In this document: positions 1-5,003 of the stretch, in pieces
Position numbering within the stretch: position 1 is the stretch's first letter
How the letters are laid out: every line of letters starts with the position of its first letter
Source of the DNA: Bacteroidia bacterium
GTDB taxonomy: Bacteria > Bacteroidota > Bacteroidia > Bacteroidales > UBA932
Assembly: GCA_025996715.1 (NCBI GenBank)
Contig: BNTQ01000133.1
Location: 1-5,003, forward strand
Direction of reading: 5' to 3'
Length of the DNA: 5,003 nucleotides
Translations under genes and position numbers: made by a program
Notes under the pieces: model-generated
What the model was told of the DNA's origin: nothing
What the model saw: the letters and a program-made list of their open reading frames with translations, nothing else
Database searches by the model: none

Positions 1-784
1 ATTTGTAATAGTCCATGCCTGCACCTACACCGTTTTCTATGTATTGGGCATCGTAGAACAATTTGTCGCTTGGGTCCATAAATTTGCTTCTTGTCCACGC
101 ATCAATACGTTTTACATCATCAAGATACTTCTGCTCGTGTGTTTGCTCGTATATTTTTATACCGCCCAGCATTGCTACTGCACAACTGATATTACACTTA
201 TACTGTCGATAGTTGCCCATAGAGGGGTCTTCTTTGAAATAAAGTCCTCCGCCCAGCACATTGTCTTCGCCCAACATCGTAAATGCAAGAGCCGCCTTGG
301 CTTTTTCCAAATAAATAGAGTTGCCTGTGGCACTGTATGCATCGCACAATCCGATAGTCATCCATCCGTTTTCGTCGTAGAAACGGTCGGGTTTTTCTCC
401 CGGTAATCGTTGATAAGATTGATAACCGCTTTTGCCATCCCACTCTTTCCAATAATCTTCCAAGTTCAGATAGTAATTGTGCAATGTGGACTCCCAGCCT
501 GTTTTATCAAACCTTACTCCTTCGGTGTAGGTGTACAACAAAAAGATATTGCCCCAGAGATGGGAGCGCTGATTTTTATCCTGGTCTTCATAATAAGAGT
601 TGGAGAGGTTTATTCTCATATCACGGTCAATCATATTGAGCGTTTCTATTGCCCAATCATAATAATTATTTTCAACGGACTTGTTGCCGCCGCCAATAAT
701 ATTTTCCGACTTGGCTCCGTCACACGCGGAGATTGTGCAGGCAAGTGCTGCGACAAAAATGGATGATAATTTTAATGCTTTCAT
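1..784 (-). CDS. GH76-family (alpha-1,6-mannanase-like) lipoprotein, C-terminus cut off by window edge
   Basis: I translated the minus strand from the ATG at 784-782 and found an open frame of 261 codons running off the left edge. Residues 1-21 form a lipoprotein signal peptide: MKALKLS, a hydrophobic core, then TISAC with Cys21 as the probable lipidated residue, so the protein should be membrane-anchored in the cell envelope. The rest reads like an (alpha/alpha)6 glycosidase of family GH76, which cleaves alpha-1,6-mannan backbones. Visible landmarks are HLWGNIFLLYTY (75-86), FYDENGW (135-141) followed by an AYSATGNSIYLEKA helix, GGGLYFKED (178-186), a KCNISCAVAMLGG segment (197-208), and YLDDVKRIDAWTRSKFMDPSDKLFYD (220-245). 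Family members are usually about 370-400 residues, so roughly a third is missing. The adjacent acidic pair, normally Asp-Asp in GH76, is Asp137-Glu138 here. The gene starts 37 bp after the nucleoside hydrolase-like gene and shares its leader, so co-transcription is likely. The fold is fairly sure; activity and substrate are not. Confidence 0.8.
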   Translation of the reverse strand, partial: MKALKLSSIFVAALACTISACDGAKSENIIGGGNKSVENNYYDWAIETLNMIDRDMRINLSNSYYEDQDKNQRSHLWGNIFLLYTYTEGVRFDKTGWESTLHNYYLNLEDYWKEWDGKSGYQSYQRLPGEKPDRFYDENGWMTIGLCDAYSATGNSIYLEKAKAALAFTMLGEDNVLGGGLYFKEDPSMGNYRQYKCNISCAVAMLGGIKIYEQTHEQKYLDDVKRIDAWTRSKFMDPSDKLFYDAQYIENGVGAGMDYYK

Positions 785-789
785 AGTAA

Positions 790-800
790 TTGTTTTTAAT
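790..800 (-). promoter_or_regulatory. A-rich translation leader of the GH76 gene
   Basis: On the minus strand the 11-nt core ATTAAAAACAA ends 5 nt before the GH76 start codon. The same 11 nt lie 3 nt before the start of the upstream lipoprotein gene. No Shine-Dalgarno sequence is present. A-rich sequence close to the start is typical of Bacteroidota initiation regions, so this supports the start at 784. Its function as a ribosome-recruiting leader is inferred. Confidence 0.4.
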
Positions 801-821
801 AATATCGCTGTTAAAAAATCC

Positions 822-2018
822 TTAATTAGATGGTGTTTGTGTTTTCATAATGTTAGCGAGCACGGATACCATTGCCTCGTTAAAGTCAGGATAAATATAC
901 TGAAATACCTGTACCGAACTTTCTGCTACATCCAATTCCCCCGCCAAAACAGGGAGGTGAGATGCGCCGTCGGGGGAGGTTTGGCTTAGTCGAATGGTAT
1001 GAAACAAAAACACATCTACCTTGCTATTGTCAATGCCCAAGTTTTGGGCTTCTTGTGGAGAATAAGCAAAATAATTTCCATTCCCTTTGACATAAATTTT
1101 TCGTCCGGCTGCGTGCACAAGCGGTGCTATGCTCCACATTCCTTTTATATCAGTGGTAAACGCTCCGGGCGTTCTTACCAAGTATTCAATGGGGTCTGTT
1201 GATGATGACGTAGCAGCATAGATGAGCAGATTTTGAACTTTGGCAGGCAAAGTTTTTACCAATTCTGCTTGATTGGGAATGGTAAAAAAAGTGTTATACG
1301 AATAGATACTATTGCTCTCTATTTCTTGCTTACTTGCCGACGACAAACGTCCGCGCGTGAGGCAGGGACACCAATAAATGGGCAGGTCGCTTTTTAAGAG
1401 GCAAAGATAGGCATTGCGGTCTAAGCCTACGTTCCACTCATTTTGTTCGCCATCCGGTCCGCATCCTGCATTGACATATACAGCCGCAACTTTTTCTTTC
1501 AACAATGTAGAGTCCCGATTGTATGCAGCGGCAAAATCACGGCAACTGCCTACCAAAAACAAAACTACTTTTTCGTCAGATTCTTGTAGTGTCGTTAGTA
1601 TCAATTCAACTCCTGCCTGAAATTGCGATGCTTGCCCCTCGCCTCTATCATCTTGCGAAGTCAAAGACTGGCGCAAACCAACTGCATAAGGAGGTATGGG
1701 GCGATTGGTAATGGATGCTATTTGCCGAAGGGCTGCAAGACCAATGTCGTTCGGTTGCCTACTCGCGGTGGATATATCAAATATCAACGCTTTTATATCA
1801 AATTCCTGCATCATAAACAAAACCACCAAATCATAATGGTCATCAATATCTCCAGGAGGATGAAAAAGGTCGGAACTATAAATAATAGGTATCTGCTTAT
1901 CTTCTATGGGGGCAGGCACCTTACCATCGTCAATAATATTTTCCGACTTGGCTCCGTTGCACGAGTAGAATGAGCAAGAGAGTATTACGGCAAGAAAAGA
2001 TAATTTTAATGCTTTCAT
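822..2018 (-). CDS. nucleoside hydrolase-like lipoprotein
   Basis: This is an intact 398-residue protein. The N-terminus MKALKLSFLAVILSCSFYSC is a lipoprotein signal with Cys20 as the probable lipidated residue, followed by a short linker to about residue 42. From residue 44 the protein resembles the inosine-uridine nucleoside hydrolase (IUNH) superfamily, Ca2+-dependent enzymes that release the base from ribonucleosides. Evidence is a first strand ending in an Asp cluster, SSDLFHPPGDIDDHYDL (48-64, acidic residues D50, D57, D59, D60), a central strand VVLFLVGSCRDFAAA (151-165), and NEWNVGLDRNAY (193-204), matching the family E-F/W-N-x(3)-D motif. The Asp cluster has one residue more than the classical DxDPGxDD spacing. 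Near residues 294-304 (MWSIAPLVHAA), where classical enzymes have His-Asp, Trp-Ser appears. It may therefore be a divergent subfamily with another N-glycoside substrate, or a binding protein. It lies 92 bp after the ATPase gene and 37 bp before the GH76 gene, all on one strand. Family assignment is moderately sure; substrate is unknown. Confidence 0.7.
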   Translation of the reverse strand: MKALKLSFLAVILSCSFYSCNGAKSENIIDDGKVPAPIEDKQIPIIYSSDLFHPPGDIDDHYDLVVLFMMQEFDIKALIFDISTASRQPNDIGLAALRQIASITNRPIPPYAVGLRQSLTSQDDRGEGQASQFQAGVELILTTLQESDEKVVLFLVGSCRDFAAAYNRDSTLLKEKVAAVYVNAGCGPDGEQNEWNVGLDRNAYLCLLKSDLPIYWCPCLTRGRLSSASKQEIESNSIYSYNTFFTIPNQAELVKTLPAKVQNLLIYAATSSSTDPIEYLVRTPGAFTTDIKGMWSIAPLVHAAGRKIYVKGNGNYFAYSPQEAQNLGIDNSKVDVFLFHTIRLSQTSPDGASHLPVLAGELDVAESSVQVFQYIYPDFNEAMVSVLANIMKTQTPSN

Positions 2019-2021
2019 AAT

Positions 2022-2032
2022 TTGTTTTTAAT
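2022..2032 (-). promoter_or_regulatory. A-rich translation leader of the nucleoside hydrolase-like gene
   Basis: The minus strand carries ATTAAAAACAA 3 nt before the ATG at 2018, identical to the element ahead of the GH76 gene. It supports the chosen start. The 92-bp gap to the ATPase gene (2019-2110) contains no clear Bacteroidota promoter (a TAnnTTTG -7 box with an upstream TTTG) and no hairpin followed by a T-run, so read-through from the ATPase gene is possible but not shown. Confidence 0.4.
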
Positions 2033-2110
2033 TGTTAATAATTTTTGTAGAATTTCATCACAATTGTTCACACGTTTAATAATCATTGAAGGGCGAATTG
2101 CCATATTTTA

Positions 2111-3361
2111 TTAAGCACCAAGTGCTGCAAGAGGCACTACATTCACACCTGTTCGGTCGCGAAAGGCGTATCCTGCTGCAGTAATCACGGTCAAAGCCAA
2201 AGGTGCACCCATACGTTCTTGGTCGATTGTTTGCGCCACTTTTTGCAAGGAAGCGATACCGGCGTTCACTGCACCAAAACCCAATTTAATCTCAAAAGCC
2301 GCCCACGAGCCGTCGCGCATTTCGAGAATTGCATCTGCTTCAACGCCATTTGAATCGCGATATTCATAGATTTTTGCCCCAACAGTTTGAGCATAAATGC
2401 GCAAATCGCGAATAACAAGCGACTCAAAAACATTACCAAAATATGCCAAATCGTTAAGCAATTTTTTTGAATTGAGACCAAGCGCAGTTATTGCCAGCGA
2501 GGGGTCAACAAAATGACGTTTTTGGGCTTTTCGCAGTCGAGCACTCGAACGAATGTGCGTGTTCCACGTCGGCAAATCTTCCAAAATCATCAACCTTTGC
2601 AGCGCATCTAAATAGTCCGCAACTGTGTCATTCGACAGCGGACTATCTGCTCCGCCGGCATCTTTTGCTATGGTGGATATGGCACATTCTGTTGAGATAT
2701 TGCGGGCTAAAGATTGCATCAACCTGCGCACCTTAATGGGGTCGCGCCGAGTGTTGGAAACCCTGCTCAAATCAACCTCTGTGAGCAAATCAAAATAGTT
2801 ATCCATATTGACAATTGCCTCTTCTTCGTCCAGCCCGATGTTGCCGGGGAACCCGCCAATAACAATCTTTTTGGCAATGTCCGCAAGATGAGTTTCAATC
2901 ATCTGAGATTTTGGAATTTCGCCTTCGAGCAATTTTTTGAGACTGACTTCCCCTGTTGACCAACCACTCTCCAACCAAGACATAGGGCGCATTTGCAACA
3001 CGCCAAAGCGTCCCACCCCCGAATGAAGTTTAGCCGTTTCCTCGGGATTTGCCGAGCCTGTCAAAATAAACTGTCCTTTTTTGCCACGGTCATCCACAGC
3101 GTGACGCACGGTGTTCCAAAGCGCGGGCTGCTCCTGCCATTCATCAATCAGGCGGGGTGTTGCTCCCTCCAATAGTATCGACGGGTCGCTTTCCATTGCG
3201 TTTTTGACCGTAACGCTGTCGTCGATACGCACTTCGCTTTTGGCAAAATAGCGTGCCGTTTCCGTTTTTCCGCAACCTTTGGGACCTCGAATTAACACGG
3301 CACCAGCACTTGCGAGTTGCTTGGCAACAAACTTATCAATTAGTCTCTTTTTGTACTTCAT
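2111..3361 (-). CDS. AAA_14/DUF4143 ATPase with C-terminal PD-(D/E)xK-like motif
   Basis: This is an intact 416-residue protein of full family length. The N-terminal P-loop ATPase domain shows Walker A GPKGCGKT (26-33), Walker B RLIDEWQ (70-76, D73/E74), a sensor-1-like strand QFILTGS (97-103) and GVGRF (115-119), whose Arg118 is a candidate arginine finger. The middle part (about 190-330) is helical and matches the general layout of DUF4143. The C-terminus carries YEYRDSNGVEADAIL (332-346) followed by AAFEIKLG (354-361), i.e. E/D...E-x-K spacing like a PD-(D/E)xK nuclease fold with E341, D343, E357 and K359. Such ATPases are common as multicopy paralogues in Bacteroidota and archaea, and their role is largely unknown. 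The start at 3361 gives MKYKKRLIDK, the usual family opening, and the sequence just before it is AT-rich with no Shine-Dalgarno. Three 23-bp repeats lie about 29-97 bp upstream and may regulate it. No functional link to the downstream lipoproteins can be read from the sequence. Confidence 0.88.
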   Translation of the reverse strand: MKYKKRLIDKFVAKQLASAGAVLIRGPKGCGKTETARYFAKSEVRIDDSVTVKNAMESDPSILLEGATPRLIDEWQEQPALWNTVRHAVDDRGKKGQFILTGSANPEETAKLHSGVGRFGVLQMRPMSWLESGWSTGEVSLKKLLEGEIPKSQMIETHLADIAKKIVIGGFPGNIGLDEEEAIVNMDNYFDLLTEVDLSRVSNTRRDPIKVRRLMQSLARNISTECAISTIAKDAGGADSPLSNDTVADYLDALQRLMILEDLPTWNTHIRSSARLRKAQKRHFVDPSLAITALGLNSKKLLNDLAYFGNVFESLVIRDLRIYAQTVGAKIYEYRDSNGVEADAILEMRDGSWAAFEIKLGFGAVNAGIASLQKVAQTIDQERMGAPLALTVITAAGYAFRDRTGVNVVPLAALGA

Positions 3362-3389
3362 AATTTACTGATACATAACGTATTAGATA

Positions 3390-3412
3390 TTTCATTGCGT
3401 AATTTGCAGACA
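3390..3412 (-). repeat. 23-bp tandem repeat, unit 1 (proximal to the ATPase gene)
   Basis: First of three head-to-tail 23-bp units. On the plus strand it has the shared core TAATTTGCAGAC, with TTGCG in place of the TTAGG found in the other units. It begins 29 bp upstream of the ATPase start codon. Tandem spacing near a start suggests an operator or protein-binding array, which is inference only. Confidence 0.7.
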
Positions 3413-3435
3413 TTCCATTAGGTAGTTTGCAGACG
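3413..3435 (-). repeat. 23-bp tandem repeat, unit 2
   Basis: Directly abuts units 1 and 3 with exact 23-bp spacing. The core is CATTAGGTAGTTTGCAGAC, differing from unit 3 by one base within that core. Confidence 0.7.
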
Positions 3436-3458
3436 TTTCATTAGGTAATTTGCAGATT
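3436..3458 (-). repeat. 23-bp tandem repeat, unit 3 (distal)
   Basis: Third abutting unit, containing CATTAGGTAATTTGCAGA. A near-exact inverted copy of its first part (13 of 14 bases) lies 31 bases beyond the matching segment, at 3484-3497. The centre ATTAGGTAAT has palindromic arms (ATTA/TAAT). Confidence 0.7.
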
Positions 3459-3483
3459 TTTTGCAATATTACGATTTTTTTTT

Positions 3484-3497
3484 CAAATTACCAAATG
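3484..3497 (+). repeat. inverted degenerate copy of the 23-bp repeat core
   Basis: CAAATTACCAAATG is the reverse complement of CATTTGGTAATTTG, matching CATTAGGTAATTTG of unit 3 at 13 of 14 positions. Together with unit 3 it could form a 14-bp imperfect stem with a loop of 31 nt, or be a fourth binding site in opposite orientation. Confidence 0.45.
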
Positions 3498-3550
3498 TTT
3501 TTGTATTTTACATTTGCAACTGATTGATAATCAAACAAATAGATACTTTG

Positions 3551-3582
3551 CCCATCCCATCGAGATGGGTCGCTCGGTAGAA
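3551..3582 (-). repeat. REP-like module A: 14-bp head plus hairpin
   Basis: Read on the minus strand, the head TTCTACCGAGCGAC (3582-3569) is followed at once by a small palindrome: CCCATC-TC-GATGGG (3569-3556), or alternatively a stem of CCCATC and GATGGG arms with a 7-nt loop across 3551-3569. The head is the exact inverted partner of the one at 3677-3690. Head-plus-hairpin pairs in opposite orientation resemble REP/BIME elements, which in other bacteria are mobilised by REP-associated (IS200/IS605-like) tyrosine transposases. No transposase is present here. Confidence 0.6.
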
Positions 3583-3676
3583 TATCGAATAACCTCTGTG
3601 TATGGCACGCGGTACAAGAGCAAAGCCTTGAAAAACGATTGTTGTCCGCGCGCAATAACGGCGGTTGTTAAATGTT
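3583..3676. other. 94-bp spacer between the inverted REP-like modules
   Basis: This segment sits between the two inverted heads. It contains no ORF of note, no clear hairpin of its own and no tRNA-like structure. It looks visibly more GC-rich than the AT-rich repeat area on its left. With both modules it makes a composite of about 157 bp (3551-3707) that could be one non-autonomous element. Confidence 0.4.
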
Positions 3677-3707
3677 TTCTACCGAGCGACGCATTCCTAC
3701 GGAATGC
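3677..3707 (+). repeat. REP-like module B: 14-bp head plus hairpin
   Basis: On the plus strand the head TTCTACCGAGCGAC (3677-3690) is followed directly by a perfect hairpin, GCATTCC-TAC-GGAATGC (3691-3707, 7-bp stem, 3-nt loop). The head is the exact reverse complement of 3569-3582, while the hairpin stem sequence differs from that of module A. This layout, a constant head with a variable but self-complementary stem, points to selection on structure or to transposase-processed ends. Confidence 0.65.
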
Positions 3708-3755
3708 AAAAACAGTTTCTAAATTACGAAACGTATAAACAATATGTCAAAGAAC

Positions 3756-3811
3756 AAAATACCCTATTGTGGGGGCAGACACGTAGGTCTGCCCCTACAA
3801 TAGGGTATTTT
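3756..3811 (-). terminator. 25-bp stem-loop, probable intrinsic terminator of the LamG gene
   Basis: The arms 3756-3780 and 3787-3811 are reverse complements at 24 of 25 positions. The single difference (G3771 against T3796) gives a G-U wobble in RNA. The loop is the 6 nt ACGTAG. The stem begins one base after the stop codon of the minus-strand LamG gene and ends in a U-rich tail in that direction (TTTTGTTCTTT). On the plus strand it is followed by a run of seven T, so it could work in both directions. The stem is much longer than an ordinary terminator, so it may be a dispersed palindromic repeat that landed here and serves as a terminator. Confidence 0.75.
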
Positions 3812-3812
3812 T

Positions 3813-5003
3813 TTAATCGGTAGTTGTCCACGTAACACCCACAGGAGCGCTTTTGTGTCCTCCTTTGCTATCCAAAATCGTGTCGAATGCGTCGCCATCG
3901 TGGGGTGCTTCCTTTATGTTGAGCAACCAATTGACTATTAACCCGGTTTCATTACCCATCAGTTGAACGTTGTAGTTAGTAGAAATTTCCGTTGCTGTTC
4001 TCACTCCATCCCAAACGCGCAGATCGCGGATTTTGCCTATGAAATTGTCGCCACCCCAGTTGGCAAAATGTCCGATTATCAATTGGGCAGGGGTTGCAAA
4101 AGAAATCCCCCCTCCGGTTGTTGTGGTATTCGATAGTACACCGTTGATGTAAATTTTTCCTGTCGTTCCGTCAAATGTAGCCGCAATATGTGTCCACGAG
4201 CCTTGGGGAAACGTACCTCCTGCAGTTTGGGCAGCGGTAGCCCCCCAATCATTTACTAAGAAGTCTATGCCATTGTTACCAGTGCTTGATTCTCTGCCTC
4301 TCAATATAAAACCTTGCGCACCACCACTATTATCACAAGCAAGAAAAGCGCGACCGGAGTTTTCTCCTTCCGACTTTGCCCACAATTCCAGCGTATATTC
4401 GTTATTTGGAAAATATTGCGTGGCAGCACCACAAGCAATAAATGCGCTTCCATCGAAAGATGCTCTCATATATTGTTGCGCCAGAAAAGCGTACTTGGCA
4501 GCATTCAAAGTAACCACTGCTGCCGCAACCGCTGACTGCCGTGTGGAATCTCTTGCGGCTTTTGCAGCATCAATAGCCGTGTTAAATGTGGCTTTGGAAC
4601 CGATTACAAATTTACCGGCACCAGAATTTGTCTCGTAGCCATCTGTGCCTTCGACAGCAGCATTGTGTATGTTTTCGCACGCAGTAATAGAATCGTTCAA
4701 TTCCACAAGGTCAAGGTTGGTTACTTCACCTGCCAAGAAGGTAGCCTTTGCAGTGCTCAATGGGGTAACGGCATTATCAATTTCTGACTGTGTTGTGGCT
4801 GTAGTCCGCACATTTTTTGCCGCAGTAATGGCAGCCTCAAATGGTATTTTGGAACCGGCTGCAAACTGACCGAGGTCAATTCCTTCAACGGCGGCATTGT
4901 ATAGGGTTTCACTCACGCTAATAGTATCATCGAGTACTGTATAAACGAGAAGTATGGCACCTACTTCTCCTTGCAAAAAAGTTACTTTTGCACCTCCCAA
5001 GGC
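3813..5003 (-). CDS. surface protein with FIVAR-like repeats and C-terminal LamG domain, N-terminus cut off
   Basis: The reading frame is open through the right edge, so 396 C-terminal residues are visible and the true start lies outside. A TTG codon at 5000 is not a start: it falls inside a repeat whose equivalent Leu recurs in the next unit. Counting from that Leu, residues 1-80 and 81-164 form two related helical repeats ending in L-x-x-A-K-x-x-F-L, and a third repeat end is at 165-174. They resemble the FIVAR family of stalk-like modules in surface proteins. Residues about 178-345 form a LamG/concanavalin-like domain (LamG_3 type), with YTLELWAKSEG (202-212), SWTHIAATFDGTTGKIYINGVL (268-289) and FIGKIRDLRVWDGVRTATEI (320-339). 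Such domains bind or recognise glycans or proteins. A C-terminal tail of about 50 residues ends in TWTTTD, with no obvious T9SS sorting domain. It probably acts as an adhesin or glycan-binding subunit on the cell surface. The ligand is unknown. Confidence 0.82.
   Translation of the reverse strand, partial: ALGGAKVTFLQGEVGAILLVYTVLDDTISVSETLYNAAVEGIDLGQFAAGSKIPFEAAITAAKNVRTTATTQSEIDNAVTPLSTAKATFLAGEVTNLDLVELNDSITACENIHNAAVEGTDGYETNSGAGKFVIGSKATFNTAIDAAKAARDSTRQSAVAAAVVTLNAAKYAFLAQQYMRASFDGSAFIACGAATQYFPNNEYTLELWAKSEGENSGRAFLACDNSGGAQGFILRGRESSTGNNGIDFLVNDWGATAAQTAGGTFPQGSWTHIAATFDGTTGKIYINGVLSNTTTTGGGISFATPAQLIIGHFANWGGDNFIGKIRDLRVWDGVRTATEISTNYNVQLMGNETGLIVNWLLNIKEAPHDGDAFDTILDSKGGHKSAPVGVTWTTTD
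4509..4760 (-). repeat. complete FIVAR-like protein repeat (about 84 residues)
   Basis: This encodes LSTAKATFLAGEV through AAAVVT. It aligns with the preceding partial unit by the shared landmarks LxxAKxTFLxGEV, a Leu-x-Asp-(Asp/Ser)-(Thr/Ile) helix, NAAVEG, a GSK-x-x-F stretch and an AAI/TAI-D/T-AAK helix. It carries about 7 extra residues (around GYETNSG) that the neighbouring unit lacks. The DNA of the two units has clearly diverged, so the duplication is not recent. Confidence 0.55.
4761..5003 (-). repeat. FIVAR-like protein repeat, partial at window edge
   Basis: This covers the visible part of the upstream repeat, from (A)LGGAKVTFLQGEV to DNAVTP. Because the equivalent of this beginning in the next unit is the terminal L-x-x-A-K motif of a repeat, at least one further unit probably lies beyond the right edge. 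Confidence 0.5.

Noticed and set aside
44..766. Plus-strand ORFs opposite the GH76 gene
   Set aside because: They are antisense shadows. The minus-strand frame gives a coherent signal peptide and GH76 motifs over its whole length.
2019..2110. Promoter or terminator between the ATPase and the nucleoside hydrolase-like gene
   Set aside because: I found no TAnnTTTG box with suitably spaced upstream TTTG, and no stable hairpin followed by a T-run, so nothing could be supported.
3390..3458. Possible mini CRISPR array
   Set aside because: The three units abut with no unique spacers between them and there are no cas genes, so this is a tandem repeat.
3583..3676. Small RNA or tRNA gene between the REP-like modules
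   Set aside because: No cloverleaf, no clear internal hairpin and no terminator specific to this segment could be seen.
3514..3738. 74-codon plus-strand ORF in the large intergenic gap
   Set aside because: It runs through both REP-like heads and their hairpins, its sequence is dictated by those repeats, and it shows no recognisable domain or initiation region.
4998..5000. TTG as start codon of the LamG protein
   Set aside because: The frame stays open to the window edge and this Leu belongs to a repeat motif (LxxAKxTFL) found again 80 residues later, so the true start is outside the window.

Overview
The window looks like a stretch of a Bacteroidota (probably Bacteroidales) chromosome. This is inferred from several things: lipoprotein-type signal peptides on carbohydrate-active proteins, A-rich leaders with no Shine-Dalgarno ahead of the starts, a surface protein combining helical FIVAR-like repeats with a LamG domain, and an AAA_14/DUF4143 ATPase. 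No rRNA or other marker gene is present to confirm the taxonomy. All four protein-coding genes lie on the minus strand, so transcription runs from the right edge to the left edge. Two of them are cut by the window edges.

Right part (3813-5003): the C-terminal part of a large surface or secreted protein, with one partial and one complete FIVAR-like repeat, then a LamG (concanavalin-like) domain at the C-terminus. One base after its stop codon lies a very strong hairpin with a 25-bp stem (3756-3811), which should end its transcript.

Middle gap (3362-3812, 451 bp): no convincing gene, but dense in repeats. From right to left it holds the terminator-like palindrome, then a pair of inverted REP-like modules (3551-3707), each a shared 14-bp head joined to a different small hairpin, and then three tandem 23-bp repeats (3390-3458) with an inverted degenerate copy at 3484-3497, just upstream of the ATPase gene.

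Left part (1-3361): an intact 416-residue AAA_14/DUF4143 ATPase with a C-terminal PD-(D/E)xK-like motif. After 92 bp comes a 398-residue lipoprotein related to nucleoside hydrolases, and 37 bp further on a GH76-type (alpha-1,6-mannanase family) lipoprotein truncated by the left edge. The two lipoprotein genes share an A-rich leader, an identical first 20 nt and an identical 27-nt block just after the lipobox cysteine, although their signal-peptide cores and mature domains differ. They most likely form an expression unit for two cell-envelope hydrolases. The ATPase gene may be an independent, mobile-type neighbour.

Nothing here is clearly a new defence or metabolic system. The most interesting items are the shared leader cassette of the two unrelated lipoproteins, the three repeat structures in the gap, and the non-canonical active-site residues in both hydrolase-like proteins.
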